Part shown: piece after piece, positions 17,270 through 24,844 of the stretch
Layout: each line of letters starts with the position of its first letter
Position numbering within the stretch: the first letter of the stretch is position 1
Origin: Agromyces sp. S2-1-8
GTDB lineage: Bacteria > Actinomycetota > Actinomycetes > Actinomycetales > Microbacteriaceae
Length of the DNA stretch: 64,000 nucleotides
Reading direction: 5' to 3'
Assembly (NCBI RefSeq): GCF_021129215.1
Contig: NZ_JAJOLP010000001.1
Span: 1,116,001-1,180,000, forward strand
Program-made: the position numbers and the translations under genes
The notes under the pieces: generated by a model
Database searches by the model: none
What the model was told of the DNA's origin: nothing
What the model saw: only the letters and a program-made list of their open reading frames with translations

Positions 17270-17327
17270 ACTAACGGATGTCGCGGCGAATCCATTCCGG
17301 ATCGGCAGAATCGCGGCATCCCCCGAC

Positions 17328-17357
17328 TGGTATCATCGTGGTATCACCGGAGGTGAT
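17328..17357. promoter_or_regulatory. Operator of the RHH/Doc module: tandem TGGTATCA plus ATCACC/GGTGAT palindrome
   Basis: TGGTATCA occurs at 17328-17335 and 17339-17346, one helical turn apart. It overlaps ATCACC-GGA-GGTGAT (17343-17357), which also contains the ribosome binding site GGAGGTGAT. Ribbon-helix-helix antitoxins typically bind such phased repeats and repress their own operon. Confidence 0.65.
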
Positions 17358-17360
17358 CTC

Positions 17361-17564
17361 ATGGCCCTCACGCTGCGCCTCTCCGAAGAGGACGACCGAC
17401 TGCTCACCGAGCTTGCCGCACGCGAGCACCGCTCGAAGAACGACGTCGTGCTCGCCGCGATCCGCGATCGCGCCGAGCGCGCGGCGAAGGCCGAGCGCAC
17501 CCGCGCCGCATTCGCCCGCATCGAGGCACGCGACGCCGACGCGCTCGACCTGCTGTCGCAGTGA
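17361..17564 (+). CDS. Ribbon-helix-helix (CopG-like) antitoxin
   Basis: 67 residues. ALTLRLSEEDDRLLTELAAREHRSKNDVVLAAIRDRAERA is the RHH pattern in two parts: the beta strand near residues 2-7 and helices to about 42. The remainder is a charged helix that would wrap the toxin. It overlaps the downstream Doc gene by 4 bp (GTGA). Excellent Shine-Dalgarno GGAGG. Most Doc toxins pair with Phd folds; an RHH partner is a variation seen in actinobacteria. Confidence 0.8.
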   Translation: MALTLRLSEEDDRLLTELAAREHRSKNDVVLAAIRDRAERAAKAERTRAAFARIEARDADALDLLSQ

Positions 17565-17932
17565 CCGAGTACGTCGAGCCGGCCGACGTCGAGGAGTGGC
17601 TCGCATCGCGCGGCTTCCACGTGCGCGATCGCGGGTTGCTGCTGTCGGCGCTCGCCGCACCGATGCCGGTCTTCGGCGAAGAGGTGCATCCCGGCCTGCA
17701 TGAGAAGGCCGCGGTGCTGCTCATCGGGCTGAGTCGCAACCATCCGCTGTTCGACGGCAACAAGCGTCTCTCGTGGCTCGTGACTGCCGTCTTCTACGAA
17801 CTCAACGGGTTCGACCTCGTCGAGCCGGAGCCCCGGGCGATCGACCGTTTCGTGCGCGCGGTGGCGGCCGGCGCGGTCGGGCGCGACGAGGCGATCGCCT
17901 GGCTCGAGGCGCGCGCGGCGCCGTTCGACTGA
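17561..17932 (+). CDS. Doc-type (Fic-fold) toxin
   Basis: 123 residues, GTG start within GTGA. The Doc active-site motif is HPLFDGNKR at residues 61-69. P1 Doc is a kinase that phosphorylates EF-Tu and halts translation. The catalytic His, Asp, Asn, Lys and Arg are all present, so the protein looks intact. The final LEARAAPFD helix is typical length. Forms a two-gene type II toxin-antitoxin module with the RHH gene. Confidence 0.88.
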   Translation: MTEYVEPADVEEWLASRGFHVRDRGLLLSALAAPMPVFGEEVHPGLHEKAAVLLIGLSRNHPLFDGNKRLSWLVTAVFYELNGFDLVEPEPRAIDRFVRAVAAGAVGRDEAIAWLEARAAPFD

Positions 17933-17981
17933 ACTGCACCGGCGTTCGGGTCGTCGGTCGAGGGGGCGCCACGCTGCCATC

Positions 17982-17999
17982 AGTGCACTATCATGCACT
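17982..17999. promoter_or_regulatory. Operator and leaderless promoter of the XRE-cupin gene
   Basis: AGTGCA-CTATCA-TGCACT is a perfect inverted repeat. The -10-like TATCAT (17989-17994) lies inside it, 6 nt before the ATG at 18001. Autorepression by the encoded regulator is the natural reading. Confidence 0.7.
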
Positions 18000-18000
18000 C

Positions 18001-18606
18001 ATGGATGCCGAGACGGAGACGCTCGCGCTCGCGATCGGGCGCAGGGTGCGCGACGAGCGACAGGCGCGCGATTGGACCCTCGACCGACTCGCAGCCGAGG
18101 CCGGCGTCAGCCGGCGCATGATCGTCAACGTCGAGCAGGGTGCCGTGAACCCGAGCGTCGGCACGCTGCTGCGACTCAGCGACGCCCTGGGCATCGGACT
18201 GCCCGCCCTCGTCGAGCCGCGGGCCGTGGCATCCGACCTCGTCAAGGTGACCCGCCACGGCGCGGGCGCCGCGCTCTGGAGCGGTGAACGTGGCGGCCGT
18301 GGCGTGCTCGTCGCGGGCACCGAGACCCCCGACGTCGTCGAGCTCTGGGACTGGACGCTCGAACCCGGCGAACGGCACGCGAGCGAAGCGCACTCGACCG
18401 GCACGCGCGAACTCCTGCAGGTGCTCGACGGCGAACTCGTCATCGAGGTGGGCGACGCGACCCACGCGCTCGCCGTCGGCGACGCGCTGACCTTCCCCGG
18501 CGACGTCGACCACGCCTACGCCAACACCGCCGACCGGCCCGCGCGATTCTCGCTCGCGGTGTTCGAACCCGGCGTCGGCACGACCCATCGCGAGGCGGGA
18601 TCGTGA
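18001..18606 (+). CDS. XRE-family regulator with C-terminal cupin domain
   Basis: 201 residues. Residues 8-70 are a Cro/C1-type HTH (IGRRVRDERQARDWTLDRLAAEAG split by the turn, then RRMIVNVEQGAVNPSVGTLLRLSDALG). Residues 120-190 are a cupin (RELLQVLDGELVIEV, VGDALTFPGDVDHAYAN) which usually binds a small ligand. Its stop overlaps the GTG of the EamA exporter, a common pairing in which the regulator senses the compound the exporter removes, often an amino acid. Confidence 0.9.
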   Translation: MDAETETLALAIGRRVRDERQARDWTLDRLAAEAGVSRRMIVNVEQGAVNPSVGTLLRLSDALGIGLPALVEPRAVASDLVKVTRHGAGAALWSGERGGRGVLVAGTETPDVVELWDWTLEPGERHASEAHSTGTRELLQVLDGELVIEVGDATHALAVGDALTFPGDVDHAYANTADRPARFSLAVFEPGVGTTHREAGS

Positions 18607-19493
18607 GCCGCGCGAGCGAGCGGGTGCCGCCGTGGACGATGGCGGTCGCCGCGATGCTCATGATCCAGGCGACGAACGCGCTCTCGGTGCCGCTCATCGA
18701 GCAGCTCGGCGCAGCCGGCACCGCGTGGCTGCGGCTCGCGTTCGGCGCGCTCTTCTTCATCGTCATCGCGCGGCCGCCGCTGCGCCGCGTCCGCCGCGTC
18801 GACGTGCTGCCCCTCGTCGGCCTCGGCGTCGCGACCGGCGTCATGATGGTCGCGTTCCTGTCGGCGGTCGACCGCATTCCGCTCGGCACGGCCGTGGCCA
18901 TCGAGTTCCTCGGGCCGCTCACCGTCGCGGCGATCCGCAGCCACAGCCGCCGCATGCTCGTCTGGCCCGTGCTCGCGCTCGCCGGCGTCATCCTGCTCAC
19001 CGAGCCCTGGCACCGGCAGGTCGACCTCGTCGGGGTCGGCTTCGCCGCCCTCGCAGGCACCGGCTGGGGCGTCTACATCCTGCTCACGCAGAAGGTCGGC
19101 GACCGCTTCTCGGGCGTGAGCGGCCTCTCGATCACGATCCCGATCGCCGCGGTGGTGACGGCCTTCGTCGGCGTACCGCAGGTGGCCGGCCACTTCGAGT
19201 GGTGGGTGCTGCTCGTCGCCGCCGGCCTCGCGCTGCTCTCGCCCGTCATCCCGTTCGGGCTCGAGATGCTGGCCCTGCGCCGCATGACGCACACCGCGTT
19301 CGGCACGCTCATGGCGCTCGAGCCCGCCTTCGGCGTCGTGCTCGGACTCGTCGTGCTGCACCAGATCCCGTCGTTGGCGCAGGTCGCGGGCATCGTGCTC
19401 GTCGTGCTCGCCGGGGCGGGAGCGCAGCGCGGAGGCATCCGCAACCGACCGACCGGCGACCCCGATCCCGCACCCCTGGAGGAACGAGTATGA
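18603..19493 (+). CDS. EamA/DMT-family exporter (RhtA-like)
   Basis: 296 residues with about ten transmembrane segments in two EamA repeats. Motifs: GTAWLRLAFGALFFIVIARPP in the first repeat and HTAFGTLMALEPAFGVVLGL in the second, close to the RhtA threonine/homoserine exporter group. GTG start overlaps the regulator stop, and its own stop overlaps the next ATG (ATGA), so three genes form one operon. Substrate is probably an amino acid or analogue but is not determined by sequence. Confidence 0.86.
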   Translation: MSRASERVPPWTMAVAAMLMIQATNALSVPLIEQLGAAGTAWLRLAFGALFFIVIARPPLRRVRRVDVLPLVGLGVATGVMMVAFLSAVDRIPLGTAVAIEFLGPLTVAAIRSHSRRMLVWPVLALAGVILLTEPWHRQVDLVGVGFAALAGTGWGVYILLTQKVGDRFSGVSGLSITIPIAAVVTAFVGVPQVAGHFEWWVLLVAAGLALLSPVIPFGLEMLALRRMTHTAFGTLMALEPAFGVVLGLVVLHQIPSLAQVAGIVLVVLAGAGAQRGGIRNRPTGDPDPAPLEERV

Positions 19494-19831
19494 GCACGAC
19501 ACCCGCCTGCAGTTCGACGTTCATCTTCGAGATCGGCGAACTGGATGACGCGTTCCATCGCCTCAACGACGAGATCGCCGAGCGGGCCCGGCGCATTCCG
19601 GGCTTCCTCGGCGAGGAGGAGTGGCACAACGAGGCGACCGGGCTGCACGCCGAGGTGTACTACTGGTCGAGCATGGAGGCGCTGCGCGAGCTCGTCGGCA
19701 TGGACGCCCACCGCATCGCCAAGGGGCGCAACGGCGAGTGGCTCGGCGAGTACCGCGTCGTGATCTCCGAGGTGCAGACGGTCTACGGCAACCCGGCGCT
19801 CGGCCTCGCGCACGTGCCGGCGGAGGCGTAG
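19490..19831 (+). CDS. Antibiotic biosynthesis monooxygenase (ABM)-like protein
   Basis: 113 residues. The small ferredoxin-like fold is suggested by RIPGFLGEEEWHNEATGLHAEVYYWSS split around residue 40-60, then EALRELVGMDAHRIAKGRNGEWLGEYRVVISEVQTVYGN. ABM-domain proteins dimerise and oxidise quinols or act as haem degraders; here function is unknown. GGAGGAACG precedes the ATG within the exporter's last codons. Third gene of the XRE-EamA operon. Confidence 0.75.
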   Translation: MSTTPACSSTFIFEIGELDDAFHRLNDEIAERARRIPGFLGEEEWHNEATGLHAEVYYWSSMEALRELVGMDAHRIAKGRNGEWLGEYRVVISEVQTVYGNPALGLAHVPAEA

Positions 19832-19835
19832 TCGC

Positions 19836-20774
19836 ATGGCCGGCGCAGGCATATTCACCGGACTCAGCGCGTTTCCGCTCACGCCGTTCTCCGACGACGC
19901 CGTCGACGAGCGCGCGTTCGCCGGGCTCGTCGGGCGGCTCGCTTCCGCGGGTGTCGACACGATCACCGCGCTCGGCTCGACCGGGTCGTACGCGTATCTC
20001 TCGACCGACGAGCGCGCCCGGGTGGCACGGCTCGCGGTCGAGCACGCGGGCGAGACGCCGGTCGTCGTCGGCGTGGGCGCGTTGCGCACCCGCGACGTGC
20101 TCGCGAACGTGCGCAATGCCGAGGCGGCGGGGGCCAGGGGAGTGCTGCTCGCCCCGATGACGTACCAGCCGCTCACGCACGACGACGTCGTCGAGCTGTT
20201 CCGTGAGGTCGTGTCGAGCACCGAGCTGCCGGTCATCGTCTACGACAACCCCGCCACGACGCACTTCGCCTTCACGAGCGAGCTCTACGCGCGGCTCGCC
20301 GAGCTGCCGGGCGTCGCATCGATCAAGATCCCGGGCATGCCGCTCGATGAGGCGGCGATGCGCGAGCGGGTCGCCGCGATCCGCGCGGTCGTGCCCGAGC
20401 ACGTGACGATCGGCATCTCGGGCGATGCGTTCGCGGCGACCGGGCTGAACGCCGGTTGCGACGTCTGGTACTCGGTCATCGGCGGCACGCTGCCCGAGCT
20501 GGCGCTTCGCATCACGCGCGCGGCGCAGGCCGGGCGGGTCTCCGACGCGTACGCGGAATCGGCCCGGCTCGATCCGCTGTGGAAGCTGTTCGCCGAGCTC
20601 GGCGGAAGCCTGCGCGTCGTCGCCGCGATCGCCGAACAGCTCGGGCTCGCGCCCGCCCGGTGCCTGCCGCGGCCGATCCTCGGCCTCGACGAGGGGCAGC
20701 GGGCGCGGGTCGCCGAGGTCGTCGCGGAGCTGGGGCTCGCCGCCCCGGTCGCCGGCGACCTCACAGAACTGTAG
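19836..20774 (+). CDS. DHDPS/N-acetylneuraminate lyase-family aldolase
   Basis: 312 residues, class I aldolase TIM barrel. VIVYDNPATT carries the catalytic tyrosine Y136, and SIKIPGMP carries the Schiff-base lysine K164. The usual GTTGE loop reads GSTGSYAYL, which argues against true dihydrodipicolinate synthase and for a side-branch aldolase acting on a 2-keto acid. It begins 4 bp after the ABM gene and may belong to the same operon, in which case the exporter and aldolase might handle related compounds. Confidence 0.82.
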   Translation: MAGAGIFTGLSAFPLTPFSDDAVDERAFAGLVGRLASAGVDTITALGSTGSYAYLSTDERARVARLAVEHAGETPVVVGVGALRTRDVLANVRNAEAAGARGVLLAPMTYQPLTHDDVVELFREVVSSTELPVIVYDNPATTHFAFTSELYARLAELPGVASIKIPGMPLDEAAMRERVAAIRAVVPEHVTIGISGDAFAATGLNAGCDVWYSVIGGTLPELALRITRAAQAGRVSDAYAESARLDPLWKLFAELGGSLRVVAAIAEQLGLAPARCLPRPILGLDEGQRARVAEVVAELGLAAPVAGDLTEL

Positions 20775-20836
20775 GAACTTCTGAGACCACGTCCGCGCGT
20801 CGAGTCGCGACACGCCGTCGGCGGGTCAGAAGTTCC
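20774..20836. repeat. Long inverted repeat at the convergent 3' ends (possible bidirectional terminator)
   Basis: GGAACTTCTGA (20774-20784) and TCAGAAGTTCC (20826-20836) are a perfect 11-bp inverted repeat with a 41-nt spacer. The left arm begins at the last base of the aldolase TAG stop. Confidence 0.6.
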
Positions 20837-20896
20837 CACCGTCGAGTCAGCGGCCCGCGCTGGGGGCTCGAGTCGGCCGCTGCGCGGCGGCGCTCG

Positions 20897-21313
20897 TCAT
20901 CCAGCGCTCGGCTGGCTGAAGCGCAGCATGTTGCCCGCAGGGTCGCGGAAGGCGCAGTCGCGCACGCCGTAGAACTGGTCCATCGGCTCCTGCAGCACCT
21001 CGGCGCCCGCGGCGCGGATCGACTCGAACGTCGCGTCGACGTCGGGCGTCGTGAAGTTCACGCCGCGCAGCAGGCCCTTGGCGAGCAGTTGCGCCGCGGC
21101 ATCCTTGTCGGACTGGGTCGCGTTCGGGTCGGCGATCGGCGGTTCGAGCACGATGTTGACGTCGGGCTGCGACGGCGAGCCGACCGTGACCCATCGCATG
21201 CCCTCGTAGGCGATGTCGTTGCGCACCTCGAGGCCGAGCACGTCGCGGTAGAAGGGGATCGCGGTGTCGTGGTCGTCGACCGCGATGAAGCACTGGGAGA
21301 GTGAGATGTCCAT
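20897..21313 (-). CDS. VOC-family protein (glyoxalase/bleomycin-resistance type)
   Basis: 138 residues from ATG 21313, with upstream TTG/GTG starts judged too long. One VOC domain: SQCFIAVDDHDTAIPFYRDVLGLEVR, GVNFTTPDVDATFESIRAAGAEVLQEP and DCAFRDPAGNMLRFSQPS. These proteins bind a metal and often detoxify electrophiles or sequester drugs. It lies 10 bp behind a small AraC regulator on the same strand, a common pairing for a regulator and an accessory resistance protein. Confidence 0.82.
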   Translation of the reverse strand: MDISLSQCFIAVDDHDTAIPFYRDVLGLEVRNDIAYEGMRWVTVGSPSQPDVNIVLEPPIADPNATQSDKDAAAQLLAKGLLRGVNFTTPDVDATFESIRAAGAEVLQEPMDQFYGVRDCAFRDPAGNMLRFSQPSAG

Positions 21314-21323
21314 GACCTCGACG

Positions 21324-21743
21324 CTACCGAGGCGAGGTCTTGCCCGCTTCTCCATTCCTGACGGGGCGGGTCTGGATCTTCACGATGCACGCCGGAATCG
21401 GCGCCGCGACGTCGTGCGACCGGGCCCGGTAGGCGCTCGGGCTCTCGCCGACGAGCTCGGTGAACCGCGAGCTGAACGAACCGAGCGAGGTACAGCCGAC
21501 CGCGAAGCACACCTCGGTCACGCTGAGGTCGCCGCGGCGCAGCAGCGCCTTGGCCCGCTCGATGCGCCGCGTCATGAGGTAGCTGTACGGGGTCTCGCCG
21601 TACGCCTCGCGGAAGCTGCGCGAGAAGTGCCCCGCCGACATGAGGGCGACCCTCGCGAGGGCCTCCACGTCGAGCGGCTGCTCGTAGTCGCGGTCCATCG
21701 TGTCGCGGGCGCGGCGCAGGCGGCGCAGGTCGTCGAGGTTCAT
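21324..21743 (-). CDS. AraC-family transcriptional regulator (DNA-binding domain only)
   Basis: 139 residues from ATG 21743. Almost the whole protein is the two-HTH AraC domain: LDVEALARVALMSAGHFSRSFREAYG and MTRRIERAKALLRRGDLSVTEVCFAVGC with SLGSFSSRFTELVGESPSAYR. There is no ligand domain, so activity may depend on expression level as in MarA/SoxS-type proteins. The downstream VOC gene is the likely target. Confidence 0.85.
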   Translation of the reverse strand: MNLDDLRRLRRARDTMDRDYEQPLDVEALARVALMSAGHFSRSFREAYGETPYSYLMTRRIERAKALLRRGDLSVTEVCFAVGCTSLGSFSSRFTELVGESPSAYRARSHDVAAPIPACIVKIQTRPVRNGEAGKTSPR

Positions 21744-21777
21744 CGGGTGGGGGTCACCTCCTCGTGTCCATCGCGCG

Positions 21778-21808
21778 GGTCTCGATTCGCTTCGTTCCTC
21801 GACCACCG
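21778..21808. repeat. Family A palindromic repeat unit
   Basis: GGTCTCGATTCGCTTCGTTC followed by CTCGACCACC is the reverse-oriented version of the GTCGAG ... TCGAGACC unit; it lies between the AraC gene and purC. Confidence 0.7.
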
Positions 21809-21827
21809 GGTTCCGAGCGCCCGCTCG

Positions 21828-22778
21828 TCAACCCTCGATCGGCAGCCGCAGCCGGTCGAGCAGCTCGCGATATCGCGCGGCGGTCTGTGCGACGACCTCG
21901 TCGGGCAGCACCGGCGGGCGGCCCTGCTGGTCCCAGTTCGCGGCGAGCCAGTCGCGCACGATCTGCTTGTCGAAGCTCGCCATGCGCTCGGCCGGGGTCG
22001 TGCCGGCGGCGTAGGCCGCGGCATCCCAGTACCGGCTCGAATCGCTCGTGAGCACCTCGTCGGCGAGCGTCACGATGCCCGTCGCGCGGTCGGCGCCGAA
22101 CTCGAACTTCGTGTCGGCGAGGATGAGCCCGCGCTCTTCGGCGATGGTCGAGGCGCGTGCGAACACCTCGAGCGAGAGCTCGCGCAGCTGCGCGGCGACG
22201 ACCTCGCCGACGAGCTCGATCGTGCGCTCGTACGAGATGTTCTCGTCGTGCGCGCCGAGCGGCGCCTTCCATGCGGGCGTGTAGATCGGCTCGGGCAGGC
22301 GGTCGCCGTCGGCGAGGCCCTCGGGCAGCTCGATGCCGCCGATCGCACCGGTCGCGACGTACTCCTTGTAGCCGCTGCCCGTGAGGTACCCGCGCACGAC
22401 GCACTCGATCGGGAACATGTCGAGCGTGCGGCACAGCGTCGCCCGGTCGGCGACCTCGGCCGGCACCTCGGGGAGCTCGAGCACCTCGAGCCGGTCGTCG
22501 AGCGGGTGCGCGAGGTGGTTCGGCACCTGTGGAAGCTCGTCGAACCACCAGTGCGTGAGCGCCGTGAGCATGGCGCCCTTGCCCGGGATCGCCGGCTCGA
22601 GCAGGTGGTCGAACGCGCTCACGCGGTCGCTCGCGACGACGAGCACGACGGGCGAGGTCGCGAGCGGGTCGCCCGTCCAGCTGTCGTCGTCGGTCATCAG
22701 CTTCGTCGGCACGTACAGGTCGCGCACCTTGCCCGAGTAGACGTGGGTCCAGCCGGGCAGTTCACCGGTGTCGGTCAT
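21828..22778 (-). CDS. purC: Phosphoribosylaminoimidazole-succinocarboxamide synthase
   Basis: 316 residues from ATG 22778, preceded by GAGGAGATC. SAICAR synthetase joins aspartate to CAIR in purine synthesis. Motifs: YSGKVRDLY near residue 14, ASDRVSAFDHLL, RGYLTGSGYKEY, DTKFEFG and TLADEVLTSDSSRYW. Length is close to the fungal-like long form common in actinobacteria. It follows purD by 32 bp on the same strand, so purD-purC is an operon. Confidence 0.95.
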   Translation of the reverse strand: MTDTGELPGWTHVYSGKVRDLYVPTKLMTDDDSWTGDPLATSPVVLVVASDRVSAFDHLLEPAIPGKGAMLTALTHWWFDELPQVPNHLAHPLDDRLEVLELPEVPAEVADRATLCRTLDMFPIECVVRGYLTGSGYKEYVATGAIGGIELPEGLADGDRLPEPIYTPAWKAPLGAHDENISYERTIELVGEVVAAQLRELSLEVFARASTIAEERGLILADTKFEFGADRATGIVTLADEVLTSDSSRYWDAAAYAAGTTPAERMASFDKQIVRDWLAANWDQQGRPPVLPDEVVAQTAARYRELLDRLRLPIEG

Positions 22779-22810
22779 GCTGATCTCCTCGCTTCGGGCC
22801 GCTTCGCCGC

Positions 22811-24154
22811 TCACTCCGCGACGCGCGCCGCGATGTCGGTGCGGTACTGGCCGCCGTCGAGCCGCACCTGGCCGAGGGCCTCGTAGGCGCGTCGGCGGGC
22901 GTCGGCGAAGCCGTCGCCGAGGGCGACCACGTTGAGCACGCGGCCGCCGGTCGCGATGAGCGGCGCGTCGTCGCCCGGCTGCGCGTCGTCGGGCAGGGCG
23001 CCCACCGCGGTCGCGGCGTGGGCGAGGTGCACGCCGGGCACGGATGCCGCGGCGTCGAGCCCCTCGATGACCCGGCCCGTCTCGGGTGACTCGGGGTAGC
23101 CCTCGCTCGCGAGCACGACCGTGACGGCGGCCCGGTCGCTGAACACCGGCCGGTCGAGCCCGCCCAGCCCACCCGTGGCGGCCGCGAGCAGCAGGCCCGA
23201 CAGCGGGGTCTCGAGGCGGGGCAGCACGACCTGGGTCTCGGGGTCGCCGAAGCGGGCGTTGAACTCGATCACGCGGATCCCGCGGGAGGTGAGGATGAGT
23301 CCCGCGTAGAGCAGGCCGATGAACGGCGTCTCCTCCGACGCGAGCCGGCGCACCGTCGGCAGCGCGATGGTCTCGATGACCTCGTCGACGAATGCCTGCT
23401 CGCTGCCGAACCGACCGCCTCGACCGTCGACCGCGTCGGCGAGCCAGGGCAGCGGGGAGTAGGCGCCCATGCCGCCCGTGTTCGGGCCCTGGTCGCCGTC
23501 GCGCAGGCGCTTGTAGTCCTGGGCGGGTGAGAGCGGCAGCACGTGCTCGCCGTCGGAGAGGAGGAAGAGCGAGACCTCCTGGCCGTCGAGGAACTCCTCG
23601 ACGAGCACGGGGCCCTGCTGCAGGTAGTGGGCGGCGTGCGCGAGCGCGGCGTCGCGGTCTTCGGTGACGAGCACGCCCTTGCCGGCGGCGAGGCCGTCGG
23701 CCTTCACGACGTGCGGCGCACCGAACTCGTCGAGCGTCGCGGCGACCTCGTCGATGGTGGTGGCGAGCGTCGCGCGGCCGGTCGGGACGCCAGCGGCGTC
23801 CATGATGCGCTTCGCGAAGGTCTTCGAGCCCTCGAGTGCTGCCGCCTGCCTGCCCGGCCCGAACACCGGGATGCCGCGGGCGCGGAGCGCGTCGGCGACG
23901 CCGGCGACGAGGGGCGCCTCGGGGCCGACGACGACGAGGTCGATGCCGTTGTCGGCGGCGTACCCGGTGACGAGATCGGCGTCGGTCGCGTCGATGCCGA
24001 CGGTCGTCACGCTGCCGCGGGCCGACGAGGTCGGCGATGCCGCGATGCCGGCGTTGCCGGGAGCGGCGATGATCTCGTGGCCGGCCTCCTCATCGAGGAG
24101 CGCGAGGATGATGGCGTGCTCGCGCGCGCCCGAGCCGAGGACGAGGATTCTCAC
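22811..24154 (-). CDS. purD: Phosphoribosylamine-glycine ligase
   Basis: 447 residues, ATP-grasp enzyme making GAR from phosphoribosylamine and glycine. It opens with MRILVLGSGAREHAI, then VVGPEAPLVAGVADALR, GIPVFGPGRQAAALEGSK, KADGLAAGKGV, VEEFLDGQEVSLF and the GARS signature RFGDPETQ. The gene is intact and starts divergently 82 bp from lspA. It leads the purD-purC unit. Confidence 0.95.
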   Translation of the reverse strand: MRILVLGSGAREHAIILALLDEEAGHEIIAAPGNAGIAASPTSSARGSVTTVGIDATDADLVTGYAADNGIDLVVVGPEAPLVAGVADALRARGIPVFGPGRQAAALEGSKTFAKRIMDAAGVPTGRATLATTIDEVAATLDEFGAPHVVKADGLAAGKGVLVTEDRDAALAHAAHYLQQGPVLVEEFLDGQEVSLFLLSDGEHVLPLSPAQDYKRLRDGDQGPNTGGMGAYSPLPWLADAVDGRGGRFGSEQAFVDEVIETIALPTVRRLASEETPFIGLLYAGLILTSRGIRVIEFNARFGDPETQVVLPRLETPLSGLLLAAATGGLGGLDRPVFSDRAAVTVVLASEGYPESPETGRVIEGLDAAASVPGVHLAHAATAVGALPDDAQPGDDAPLIATGGRVLNVVALGDGFADARRRAYEALGQVRLDGGQYRTDIAARVAE

Positions 24155-24224
24155 CGGATCAGGCTACCGCTTCGGGCCGTCGCCCTCCGCTTCGACGGCG
24201 GCGGCCGCGAACGCGCGCCGGTGC

Positions 24225-24230
24225 GAGAAT
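24225..24230 (+). promoter_or_regulatory. Candidate -10 box of a leaderless lspA transcript
   Basis: GAGAAT lies 6 nt upstream of ATG 24237. The same hexamer and spacing precede the genes at 7477 and 52899. Confidence 0.4.
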
Positions 24231-24236
24231 GTCCGG

Positions 24237-24803
24237 ATGAGCTCAGACCCGGCCGCTCCCGGCGACGCACCGACCGACGCCGGCCCCGCGGCCGCGCGCG
24301 AGCCCGCAGCATCCGGCCGGCGCCTGTTCTGGTGGGTGATCGCCATCGCCGTCGTCGTCGTGGTCGTCGATCAGGCCAGCAAGTGGTGGGCCGTCGCCGA
24401 ACTCGGCGACGGCACCGCCGTTCCCGTGATCGGCGATCTCATCCGCTTCGTGCTCGTGTACAACCCGGGCGCCGCGTTCTCGATCGGCACCGAGCACACG
24501 TGGATCTTCGCGATCCTCGCGGGCGTCGGCGCCGTCGCCGTCGCGTGGTACGCGTGGCGGGTGCGCTCGGTCGGCTGGACGATCGCGCTCGGGCTGCTGC
24601 TCGGCGGCGCCGTGACGCACCTCGGCGATCGACTGTTCCGGGAGCCCGGATTCGGCCGGGGCCACGTCGTCGACTTCATCGGGTACGGCGACTGGTTCAT
24701 CGGCAACGTCGCCGACATCGCGATCTTCGCCGGCGCGGTGATGATCCTCGTCCTCACGCTCATGGGCGTCTCGCCCAAGGGCGGGCGCACGCGCGACGCC
24801 TGA
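24237..24803 (+). CDS. lspA: Lipoprotein signal peptidase (signal peptidase II)
   Basis: 188 residues with four transmembrane segments. LspA cleaves the signal peptide of prolipoproteins after lipidation. Conserved blocks: VVDQASKWW near residue 43, YNPGAAFSIG near 75, THLGDRLFR with catalytic aspartate D131, and VADIAIFAG with catalytic D160. The usual Asn of NLIDR is His here. The N-terminus carries about 28 extra alanine- and proline-rich residues. An acceptor lipoprotein (PCu(A)C type) is encoded at 39.2 kb. Confidence 0.92.
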   Translation: MSSDPAAPGDAPTDAGPAAAREPAASGRRLFWWVIAIAVVVVVVDQASKWWAVAELGDGTAVPVIGDLIRFVLVYNPGAAFSIGTEHTWIFAILAGVGAVAVAWYAWRVRSVGWTIALGLLLGGAVTHLGDRLFREPGFGRGHVVDFIGYGDWFIGNVADIAIFAGAVMILVLTLMGVSPKGGRTRDA

Positions 24804-24844
24804 CGCGCGCAGGCACGTCGCCCGTCGGTGGCAGAATCGCCCAC

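Noticed and set aside
19836..20774. Assignment as dapA
   Set aside because: The DHDPS loop GTTGE is changed to GSTGSYAYL and the gene sits with an exporter operon, so only the broader aldolase family is supported.
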